Source: Tubiluchus corallicola (lineage: Eukaryota; Priapulida; Priapulimorpha; Priapulimorphida; Tubiluchidae). From it: a DNA stretch of 64,000 nucleotides. The number at the start of each line of letters is the position of its first letter. Position 1 is the first letter of the stretch. Location of the stretch: NCBI GenBank assembly GCA_030141605.1, contig JAQGDQ010000022.1:310001-374000 (forward strand), written 5' to 3'. Below, piece by piece: positions 1 to 21,300 of this stretch. The notes beneath the pieces were generated by a model. That model was not told the DNA's origin, did not search any database, and saw only the letters and a list, made by a program, of their open reading frames with translations. The translations under genes and the position numbers were made by a program.

Positions 1-129
1 AACAAGATACTCGTGATGAGACCATGACCTGACTCATTATCATAACTGTGCTTCTAAGATAAGTCCTGAACAAGCAAAGATATCTCAACCACAATCAGTC
101 ATTGTCAAAATAAATAGGTTTCAAACATC

Positions 130-430
130 CACTGCATAAAAGTTCACCTGGCAAGTGTCCGTTGTGAAAGGTATTCAATACTTAACTGTTTAATGTTCAA
201 GTTTCAAAACACAACTTTTCACTGTTTATTAAGTCAAGTGTTCGTTGTTCAAGTATAGACTGCACAAGCGTTCACTACACACAAGAGCTTAAGCAATCAC
301 TCCTTCAGTATATACTGCCCAAGTGTTCACTGCTTGAAGTCTTTCTCTCCACATATGCAATATTCAAGTGTTCAGTTATCAAGTGTTCACTGTTCAAGGG
401 TCCTACTCATGTGATCACTGCTCAAGATCA
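130..430. repeat. Degenerate CAAGTGTTCACTG-like tandem repeats
   Basis: The segment is built from loose repeats of a CAAGTGTTC(A/G)(C/T)TG-like unit. Exact CAAGTG occurs at 152, 235, 320, 365 and 380, with a CAAGCG variant at 265, all on the plus strand. It may be a decayed minisatellite. CAAGTG is also the core bound by NK2-type homeodomain proteins, so a regulatory role upstream of the VWC-like gene is possible but unproven. Confidence 0.55.
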
Positions 431-1686
431 TATGCATAACAATACTTGGCCTTCACTTTGTTCTGTGTGTTATTTGAGTTAAATTTTTTTCATTCTTGGT
501 GGACTGGTTTAACAAGGTTAACAGTGGACAAGTTTTGCTCGGGGCGCGGTCCTGTAACTCCCTAACTGACGACACAAGTTTATTGCAGTTTTGTTAACGG
601 GTTATCGCCAAATTTAGGTGGTGGTGAGAATTCCAATTCAATGCAACTTGGTGCAAGGTAAGAGAAGATCGTTACAAGAGATTTCGCTGAATAATAAATT
701 TGTCAAGCGGGATCCAGTAGAATTTCATCAGCTGTGAGTGTTTTGCTTTTCGTTGTTTAATTTGATTAACAAAATTTTGTATTTTAAAAATTATAAGTGC
801 ACAATAATGAGCTCATGACTATCAAATTCTACAACTGTCAAATGACATCACAACACTTTTATTTGCAAAGTATGTTTTTATAATCAGCAGTACAAATTAT
901 TTACCTGTTTTCAGAATTCTATAATGTAGTATAATGCAGTTTAGAGACTAAGTAAATTATGAGTATGGTATCTTTTGTGTAGTCTTGCATAAATAAACAT
1001 ATTATTGAAGCATTAGGGAATATTGTTGTTGTAATTTTCTTATGCCTCGGAAGACCATTTAAAATTAATACCTATATTTCAAATGTCAGGCGCTCGGTAG
1101 GGTTTTTACCTATTTTTACTCTTTATTAGGTAACGAAGTGTTAAATTCGACTTTTGTGCAATACTGTCAATTAGGTAGTTTTTGGATACTAGTAAGAGGG
1201 GTTGAAAGAGGCGGAAATAGGGGTGAGAAAGTAAGGAAACGATTTTCGTGTATTACTGTGAATTAGGTAAAAATGGATTTCAGTTGAAAATAGGGGAGGA
1301 ATTACGTGAAAAAGTGGAGGGAAGGAAATAAGAGAGACGGGGGACGTTAACATCATAGTCTACGTGGCGATTTCTTCCTGTTTCTGCTTTTACAGAGAAC
1401 GCACAGTTTGTCGGAAATAAATGCCATAAATAAACAAAGAAAAATAAACTAAAGCGTTGTAAACGAAAATACGGCGCAACAGTTAGCTTGTTAGTTCCGT
1501 TCCTTACCTGGTTAAAGTCTATTGTAGGAATACTGTCACTGTACTACCTGAATAATTTCCAGCCTTTTTCCAAGTTTATCTTAGTGTCGTACAGCCTAAT
1601 CAAAATTTGTACGTGTTACTTTACCCTAGTTCTACCACATAGAACAGATTTGTTTGCCATAAAAATGCCCTCCATATTTAATACTG

Positions 1687-1710
1687 CCCTCTATCTATCT
1701 ATCTTTTTCA

Positions 1711-1771
<61 letters not shown>

Positions 1772-1780
1772 TTTCACTCT
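1687..1780. repeat. CT / CTAT microsatellite
   Basis: A (CTAT)n run, an interrupted (CT)n run and a second (CTAT)n run lie in order. An open frame across it encodes only Ser-Leu repeats and is not a gene. Confidence 0.9.
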
Positions 1781-2078
1781 CCTTCGTAAATATAGGTAGG
1801 CAGGTTCTTAATTTTGCAGGTGCAGGCTGCAAAGAAATAGGCATAAGCAGAACAGGTTGATAGATGCGTGAACAGTATATAGAAAAGTAGGAAAAGTAAG
1901 TATGCATTTAGCTAGGAAGTAGGTAAATAGAGAGGAGAATGGGTGGTAAAATAGGTAGTCGGCAGGCAGGCAGCTAAACACACAGATAGGTACAACATAA
2001 ATTGATAAGGAGGTCAGTGAATAACCTTAGGATAGCCACAACTGTATGAATGCATTAATTTATTCAGTCTTTTTCTAG

Positions 2079-3611
2079 ATGAAACTTATCAATTCACTGC
2101 TCTTCGTTGTCCTTTGTTTTGTTTACGCCAATGCCGCGACATGGATGGATCCATCAGGCAAGTTATCTACAAGTATTCTCAAAAGCGGTTGCTCTAGTGG
2201 TGGAATAAACTAAGCTAACAAAAACAAATAATTAAAACTCGGCGTAGTTTGCCATTAGACACATTTTTTACAATCATTTAGTTCCCTTCTTCGTTGTCAG
2301 CATGATAACGCATATTTTGCAGGCTGCGACAATGAGGGTCAAGAGATGGAAATTAGAGACAAGTGGTATCCTTCTGGTCAATGTGCAGTGTGTGAATGCA
2401 TAATGATGCGTGGAAACTCAAAGGGAACTTCTTGTCACAGGTAGAAAGATTCGCCTCTAATGCAGGAACTTTACGCGCAGTTTTATTACCAATTAACCAA
2501 ATATAAGTGAAGCGACAGCAGTACGTCGCTGACAACAGCAACAAAGAAGACGGTAACGATGGCCATGAAGAAGGCTACGGGCGTGTTTCGGCATAATCCG
2601 GTCCATGGAATCACACTTGCAATCACCCTGCTGGAAGAGAGAGGTAGTGGTAGTGATAGAGGTATAAGTAGCGACAATAGCAACGGTAACAGTAGAGGTG
2701 AGGTGGTAGTAGTAACGGCAGTGGTAGTGGTAATGCAAGTCGGATTGTGGCTCAGAAAAAGAATATTAGCTGCTGTTATTTAGACTTTTTAATAGCCGTA
2801 TATTAACTCATAGAGCTATGTGTAGACTATTCCATTAACACTGTTTTACATTACAGTTGTGGAGTTGTGCACGTATGGAAAAAAGGCTGCTACGTTGCGT
2901 CATTTCCTGCGCGACATCCGGATTGTTGTCCTCAGGACGTGTGTAGGGGGGATTCAGACAAGTTTAATTCACAAGATTATACGAAGTAAGTACCAAGTAT
3001 GCATGCATAATATACGTGCCTGCTAGCAGAACCTACTAGCACTGTTTTTGGTTATTTTTTCTTTTTTTTCTTTTTTGTGTCTTCACTGAACAATCAAAAT
3101 AGCAAAGTTACACCGTTTTTGTTGAGTCAAGTTTTCAACTTAATTGTTGACAGTGAAACTGAATGTGAAATTATTGGATTACTGTTTTATTACAAATGAC
3201 TTCCTTATCAACATTTCCCACAAAAGCATAGCAAGCAAGAAGAGAAACGTTAGCAGATTTTTGACAAACTTGTACAAGTGAAAGTATTATTCCTAAGCTA
3301 CAGTTTTCCACAAACCAGGATTTCCGCAAATGATGCTTCTATCTCTGTTTTTTCCAAGGTATTTGGAAGACAAGGCAACTAGGCAACCTTATTCGATTGA
3401 CAAGACAAAAGAGGAAGTCCAAATGTTAATCAAGAAGGCTAAAGCTGGCAGGAGGGATGGTTACACTGCTCGTCTGGAAGCCGCATTTTTTGGTGGTGGT
3501 GACGAAGCCGCACATCCAACAGGAACAGCGTCAGTATCTCAATGTATTGGATGGATGGTTTACGCATGCGCCATTTTTGTTTGTTCTTGGCAAAACTTGT
3601 TTGTCTTTTAA
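2079..3611 (+). CDS. Secreted or surface protein with one VWC-like domain
   Basis: Exons 2079-2157, 2323-2440, 2857-2985 and 3359-3611 join in phase to a 192-aa protein. Residues 1-20 form a signal peptide (hydrophobic core, then Ala-Asn-Ala-Ala). Residues 28-95 hold ten cysteines (28, 47, 50, 52, 64, 67, 77, 89, 90, 95), including a CxxCxC cluster and a CC pair before a last Cys. This is the von Willebrand factor type C pattern, although the last spacing is CCx4C rather than CCxxC. Residues 96-170 are charged and low in cysteine. The C-terminus (about 173-192) is hydrophobic and could be a membrane or GPI-type tail, or the last exon may be mis-ended by a retained intron. Intron 1 appears to be GC-AG (CAG then GCAAGT). 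An acceptor abuts the ATG, suggesting a 5' UTR intron. VWC domains usually bind growth factors or matrix; no specific partner can be inferred here. Confidence 0.75.
2640..2760. repeat. Cryptic GGTAGTGGTA-type simple repeat
   Basis: Imperfect GTGGTAGTGATAG-like triplet runs in intron 2 of the VWC-like gene. Short open frames on both strands here are by-products. Confidence 0.6.
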
Positions 3612-3689
3612 TCTGTAATAACCGAGTCGGCATTAGTTAACGCATTAACCAATTATAATCTTAAATTCAAAATTAACAGTTAATGGTGA

Positions 3690-3695
3690 AATAAA
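3690..3695 (+). promoter_or_regulatory. Candidate polyadenylation signal of VWC-like gene
   Basis: AATAAA lies 79 bases after the TAA stop at 3609-3611, a usual distance for a short 3' UTR. Confidence 0.5.
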
Positions 3696-4790
3696 CTGAC
3701 AATTACTATTTATCAAAGAGCAGATAATGAATTATTAGAATTGAATCAAGAGCTGTCCAGATCACAAAGATTTGTTGGTGTAGCGGGCTTTGCATGAGCT
3801 TGCTATCCAAATATGTCTGGTTCAAATCCAACTTTTGGTCAACATTAGTTTCAAACGTTTTAACTGTTAGTTCGTTACATCATCTCACAATATACTTATT
3901 CAAATAATTGCCGAATGCTCTAAAATAGCTCTTATCTTCTGGAATTTTGTCTGAGCAAATGCGACACCACAAAACACAGTGACACGATGATTGGGGGGGG
4001 GGGGGCATTCTTTAAACACAACTACACATTTCAGTGCTTACGCGAAAAACATTCAGACAATCGGAGCCGCATGTTTTATCTTGATTTTGCCTGACTAAAC
4101 AAAAACCTTTTCCAAATATTGCTTTTCTAAATATTAAATAAATCACTCAATATAACTGGAACGAATTGTTGAAAAAGGAGCAAAGAAAAAATGAATTATG
4201 TAGTGCCACAATGATTATTACATAAACTAAACAAACATAACTTTTTCATAACTATAACCAACTGCTCACTAATTACAAAGCTAACTCGCAAAATCTTAAT
4301 CAATTCTTCTCTAATATTTTTTGTTTCATCCATATCTCTGAGTATCGCGAAGGGTTATCAAAACAAGGGATGTCTCCAACGTATCGATGTTGATGGCCTT
4401 AAACTAGGCCTGCAAACAAAAAAAGAGTTTGTACAGCATTAAGCAAGCAAATATATTTATTAATAAAGATAAAATCAACGCTATCTTTCATATTTCATAA
4501 ACACATTGTATCAAAACTTTAAAGAAATGACGCATGAACAAGAAACTAAATAGGCCCATGACCTCTGACAAAGCAAGTTCATCAGCAGAGCACGTATTAT
4601 TAACAAAATATTTGTTTTCAAAAAGATATTTTTCTGATAAGAAATTCCTATATAAGAAACTACCGTTTTCAAGTTTATTTATTTGTTACAGACACTGCTA
4701 CTTAACTTTACGTTGCCGCTAGAAATATCCTGAAGAACTTATTATACATAGGCTTATTATATTAGCACATATTTGTAATTCTTTTCAAAA
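3696..4790. other. Spacer between the two plus-strand genes
   Basis: No gene is seen. It holds a tRNA-like SINE fragment (3765-3850), a 13-base G run at 3993-4005, and AT-rich DNA that presumably includes the promoter of the collagen gene. Confidence 0.6.
3765..3850 (+). repeat. tRNA-like SINE fragment (box B)
   Basis: A perfect Pol III box B, GGTTCAAATCC at 3819-3829, follows a tRNA-like head (GTAGCGGGCTTTGCATGAGC) at about box-A distance. Cloverleaf pairing is poor, so this reads as a decayed tRNA-derived SINE, not a tRNA gene. Confidence 0.5.
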
Positions 4791-15458
<10,668 letters not shown>

Positions 15459-15480
15459 TATTATTCCTTAAGAACTGATT

Positions 15481-15486
15481 AATAAA
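15481..15486 (+). promoter_or_regulatory. Candidate polyadenylation signal of collagen gene
   Basis: AATAAA lies 23 bases after the TAA stop that ends at 15458, which would give a very short 3' UTR. Other AATAAA words further on could serve a longer one. Confidence 0.45.
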
Positions 15487-16947
15487 TCCAAAGAAGAAGG
15501 TGAAAACTGAGATCTGTAAAGCCATTGCCCACAATGATTCAATAATATGCCTCATGCCTGCACTATATCGCTGGTGTTCTTAGTTGTTTTTCCTAAGTTT
15601 AATATACTTCGAACATTTATTACGTCGGTATTGCTTGTGCGTTTCTAAGTCTGACAACTACCTGAAGCACAAAATCTAACTATTGCTTAATTCTATGTTT
15701 TGAAAAACGATTTTTAGATCCACTTACCTCCTTGGCAAAATTAAAAAAATACTACTAATTTTCTAACGTATTCACCTCCCTTTTATTTCTAAATCCTAAA
15801 AAAGTTAGTTAACTAATTAAAAAAATACCTTAAACAAAAAAAATGAGTTGAAATTACTCCTCAGACATCTTTGGATCCATTAACTAAATCAAACCTGAAA
15901 GATACTTTAACAGTGTAATGAGTGCGAACCAAATAATCAAAGTACCTGCTAATATGGTTTCACGAATAGTATCCCTAATGCGAAAATAACGTATCTATTT
16001 TAAATTTTTTCTCAAGATTGCACAGTGAATAATAGGCCTAGTGATAAAAAATATGTATTTATAGCACTTCATGAATAGTAGCTTTAAGTGTTTGTGAAAC
16101 TACTTTGTTAATTGCATAATTAATGTAGTCTGGAATTACGTTTATTTACTTTTGCCATAAGTGTAATTTATCTGTGTTTTTATCTTAAATGTAATTTTAC
16201 TTTTAATCTAAAAACACTATTGCTAGCAACAGTTTCATATACTGATTGTAATATCGTTTTTTAGCTACATATGGAATATGTAGCTTACCATTCTTAAAGT
16301 ATAATTTCAAAGTAATAAAGAATTTTACAATAATAATAATAATAATAATTGCGATAATTGGTGTAATAAACTACGATTATTATAGGTCTAGTTATTGCCT
16401 GTAAAGCTGCTTCGTTATCAGTCATATGCACCGTAACTTTTTAGCAACTTCTAAACATAGTTTATATTATAATCGATAGTGTCTGTATAAATAAGTGATA
16501 TATTGTAGAAAACATTGTATATTGACAAAAGTAGTGGTTTCAGCAGTGTTTGTACGAAAAATAAATCTTTTGATTTTTTTTAAAAAGACAACTACCTTTT
16601 TTAACTAAACGTAACCACGCAAGTATCCACTAAGCCTACACATGTTCACATTTGAATGGTCTGATCACCGTTGTGGGACAATTGCGCAGAATACTATGTG
16701 CACTTAATATGCTATATACCATAATAACATTATAGTTTATTTTGTCTTAAATTTTGCTTCCCTAAATGGGAAAAATGCTATGAACAAATTCTAAGATTCA
16801 CTTGCAAAGACTGATTCTCTAAATAAGTCATCTGATGTCATAACACCGTTTATTAATCTCTGTTGTCAAGAAAACGTAGCACAAGTTACAAAGCCTTTTG
16901 ATAAAACTAATATTTCCCTTACCACAAAGACGAATTGCAACAGCAGT
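15487..16947. other. Convergent spacer between collagen and formin genes
   Basis: AT-rich DNA with no gene. It should hold the two 3' UTRs, which face each other. A short (AAT)n run lies near 16329-16350. Confidence 0.6.
16849..16854 (-). promoter_or_regulatory. Candidate polyadenylation signal of formin gene
   Basis: TTTATT on the plus strand is AATAAA on the minus strand, 94 bases beyond the stop at 16948-16950. Confidence 0.45.
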
Positions 16948-18337
16948 TCATGGTTTCACATTTTTTCTCGTTTTCAACGTTGTCCGGAACCTCTGATACA
17001 CCCTCATTGCATATCTCTTCTCTGCTTTACTGTTGCTGAGCTTTTTACTCTCACAATCTTCGTTCTCTTTATCTGCTGTTACTATCACACCTGGCAAAGT
17101 TTGACTGCTCACAAGAGGTTCTAGAAACACATTTGATGAAATTGTACCCAGCGCTGGTCTTGATACATAGTTTGGCTGGATGGGAGTACTGCTGAGACGC
17201 ACGTATGTGCCGAAGGAATTCTGAAAAAATGAAAATCTTTAACATTTTATCAAAAAGTGTTATTTAAGCAATATATATTTTAATGTCCAAATCTGTCATT
17301 TGGTCGGGTATAAGGCGAGGTCGAGTGTACTTAAGGACTGATACTTTGATTCTCACTCTGCTGTTTCATTCGCTGTAGTGAATGTAGCTGTATCTCATAC
17401 TGGGGGAATGGCATGATGATGGTTTGGATGAAAAAGTGTAGGTTTCATACTAGGCTGCACCAAGTCAATCTCAAAATATAAACAGTTTTTTAATTCATTT
17501 GTTTTTTCATGCTATTAATAAAATTACATCTCTGCTTCTGTAAGAAAGCCACACCTGTAAGATGATGATGATGATGATGGTGATGGTGATGGTCATGGTC
17601 ATGGTGATGGTGATGGTGATGGTGGTGGTGGTGAAAACATCAATGGTTTAGCTTGCAAATAAACTATCGTTAATCACCTTGACAGATTCTGGAGTTGTCT
17701 TGTGACTGGATACTGAAAATTTCTGTAGCTTTTTTTTGCTTGTTCTTCCGTGATTATCTAAATAAAGATGAAACAAATATTGGTTCTTTAGGAAAGTATT
17801 TCAGTTCAGTTTAGGAAGCCAACAATTTATATCTCAAAACAAGCAACTTTACACATCCGCTTTCTTAAACGAGGAAGCTGTAACGGGGTATACCTGGACT
17901 AAGGAAAGATGCTGAAAGCTGCTGAGCATCACGGTTTAGCGCCTCTTTTACTGTATCTAAACCTCGTGGAAATTCTCGCATTGTTGTTGGATCCGCAACT
18001 CTTCTCTTCAACTGCAATGTGTTAAATTTCTCTTCGTCTTGCTGTGTGTTGTTTTCATGTATTTTGTCCAATTTAGTTGACTCTACGACAAATTCAAATT
18101 GTCTGCTGTTGCTGAAACCTTGCCGGATTGTTTTCAAACATACGTCAAGGATGGTTTGATCTTCAAGAAAGATGTACAATCAAAAGAAAGAAAATTCAAA
18201 TTTAAAAGAATATGCAACATTATTATTATGCTATAAACCAATCAACATCTTTATCATAATCTTAAATCACGACCTTTGATACTTTATTTCATTATAAATG
18301 CGTTACTTTTATGATTATGATGGTGGTGAAGCTACTA

Positions 18338-18368
<31 letters not shown>

Positions 18369-21300
18369 CTGCTGCGGCGGTTGTTGTCGTTGTTGTAGCA
18401 ACAGTAGTAGCAGCAGCAGAAAGTATAAATTGTTGTCACGAATATATGTGCATGACAAAAATTTCCTAAAAAGAGTCACTACCTTCTGCTGAAGCTGAAA
18501 CTAAGGTTTTTAAATGACTCTTCCGTCTTTTCGCTAGTTCAGCCGTATGCCTCCTTTGGGAAATATCCTGAAACAATACGCTATGCTTAAATACAAAATG
18601 TCAACCCTTAATTACAAACCGATTATCTTCTTAAAATAATTACATGCTTTAGTTTTTCACAGTTTGCCACTGCAACTTGTCACTAAATTACCTCTAATTA
18701 GGTAAACATTTCTTTATTAAAATTAGTATAAATCTATACAAGTGTATCAAAATGACAGTGCAACAAACCCACGAATGATCACATGGAGTAATCGAAAATT
18801 CCTTCCTTGGTTTTGCTGGTATACACTTTTGGACACTTTAAGATCTGTACTTCTAGTGGTTCAGCTTTTAAGACTAGATATTGTCATTGGTCTTACATCA
18901 TTAAAAAGATATGTTCAACATGAAGCTGGAGAAAAGCAATCACCACCTCTTAATTAAACTTTTATTACCTGTTGCACACTCTGCAGTTGCTGAAAGAAGG
19001 CTGCTATTGCTCTCAAAGTCTCTGAACAACTAGTAGTCGATTCTCCTAGATATTCATTCACATGAGCAAGAATTTTACTCATTTTTTCAATACTGTTACC
19101 CAGATCATCTAATGATTTTTCAGTTTCCTGAAATGACAAAATTAACTTGCGTAATATTCACTAGTTTGACTGATATCAACGTTGAGTATTTATGGACACT
19201 GATTTTTGTTAAATGAGAGTATTTTTTACCTGAATTACACTGGCAATGCACTGAGAGAAATTGCTGATAAGAGATTGTGCTTGCACAGTGATAATGATTT
19301 CTTTTATTTGGTAGAATTTCTCCTTGCATTCTTCAAATGAATACCTAGATTACGTAAAGAATATGGCACTGAATGATGAGCACTGAAAAATAATAATTTT
19401 CCAAAGTAGCGGATAACTCGGTGATGATCAAAGATTGAACTAATGGTTCCAGATTGCAAAAGCATCAATGGTAAAAAATGTTTACCTTTCGACTTTTTTC
19501 CAATATTTCACAATTTAAGTAAACACTTGTAGCAAAGTAATGTTTTATAGCAAGACAGAAAGTACGTAATCCAAGAATCTGTTGGCGATTACAAACAAAA
19601 TAATGATTTTCTTGGGAAACAGTGGTACCTTTTACTTCTTACTGACATTGACATTGATATACATTGACATATATAGGATTATTTCCAAAAGAGTCACTAG
19701 ACTAACAAATGCTACAACCATACCAATGTTACACCATACAAAACCCAGTAAGTATGGTCGCTTATCAATATATAAGTGGCGTACACTTCCTGCAGTTATT
19801 ATATTATTGTAGGATAACCATGTGACTTAACACTCAATCATATTTCTTTATCAGCACATTTCAGGATAACATTATATTTATATTGCACTGTTTCTTTTGA
19901 AACACCCTGTACATAATTTTAAAGAAACTATTTTTTCCTTACTTTGAAGCACTATTTAAATACTTGGCGTCTCTCAAAATTGCAACAATTAGATCTGGCC
20001 ACTCTGCAACTAAGTGATGCAAAAGGGATCCCTCCATTGAAGAAGAAACTCTTGACAATTGTAGGAGAGAAGATGGTGCAAAACCTCCAGCATTTTCCAA
20101 CGATGTTCCCTAAACAAATTCAGTACAATGAAGAGTAGCCCAAGTCAGCTGTACGAATAAGAGGTTATAGAGAACAGAGATAATGAACATTTCTGAGAAG
20201 ACGGAAACAGTAATAGTAAAGAACATTGGAAAAGTTCACCAAACCAAAAGCTAAGCCGCTAATGCAAGTGAAACGGAACAACCTACTGATAACAAGAAAG
20301 CACCTGAGCAGTATGTTAAGTAATCAGAAAAGTAAAAAAATTAACAGTGGTTAGAAAGTACCAAGGTAATACCATAGATTGTAAAGACATGAAGAAGCCA
20401 CTAGTTTTCACAAGCGCAAAAAGAAGCCACTAATTAAGAACTACCTAAACAACATTAGCACTTATGAGAATTGAAAAAACACTAATAGTTAGGCAGCCAG
20501 CATTACTAAGAAGCCAATAATAATTATGAAGTGGTTAAATATGTTAAATATAACGTAAGTGCCTGAAAGGGCTGAAGAACTGTGGGTAGCAATGACGCAT
20601 TCATTCTAAAACTAGTTTTACGAAATAATTTTAAGTTTTGTTCCTTATTTTGCAGCCTTCATCGTTATTGGGCCGAAATCCTCTTACCCAGTTCAGGAAG
20701 TTTCCAGCTTGCAGAACAACTAGCAGGAATTTGTGAAACTCTTCGTTATTCCCGGCTACTTCCAAAGTCGCATGTGCAGCGCTGACATACGAACTAAGCT
20801 GGCTGATTTCTTGCTGAATTTCGGCAAGTTTTAGCAGCGTTTTTAATTGCTGTGGCAAATGTGGCACTTGTTGCAGACCATATAGTAATTTTTCCACATC
20901 ATTTTCTGTAGGCAGACTTGAAGATGTCAAGATAAGCTCTTGTTCCTGAAACATATAGGAAACGCGGTTTATAAAACGGAAAAAAATTCAAGAGAAAAAA
21001 CGTGAGTTTTGGGAATAAACCTCGTGTTACAAAAACAAATACGTTACTTTGTCTCCGGCGTAACTCATGTAACTCATGTAACAGAATAATTACTACAGAC
21101 TTTGCTATTTACTTAGTTTGTAGTTATAGCGGTTGTTATTAGGAAGTTTCTGATCTGTAAAGAATCTCTCGGGTGAAGGGAAAACTCTTCCTACAATTTC
21201 TGTGAGTATGTGTGTATTATCTGTGATTGTAAATCATGATACTCAGATTAAGACATCTGCATACCTGCAAGTCTAAAGCAATGTTTAGCAGTAATTTTAG

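Larger units (their letters stand above)
1..2078. other. 5' spacer, no gene seen
   Basis: No convincing coding region is present. A strong-looking plus-strand splice donor (CAAG followed by GTAAGAG) ends at 657. Together with a TTTTCTAG acceptor directly before the ATG at 2079, it could define an untranslated first exon and a 1.4-kb intron for the VWC-like gene; this is inference. The stretch also holds the CAAGTG-rich segment and a CT/CTAT microsatellite listed separately. Confidence 0.5.

Noticed and set aside
1488-1799. 103-codon plus-strand frame
   Set aside because: Its second half is microsatellite, there is no domain or codon sense, and it lies in the spacer before the VWC-like gene.
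18298-18492. Cys-rich 64-codon frame
   Set aside because: Product of the CTG triplet repeat; it could be mistaken for a toxin or metallothionein.
19944-20138. 64-codon plus-strand frame
   Set aside because: Antisense to the FH2 exon 20109-19943.
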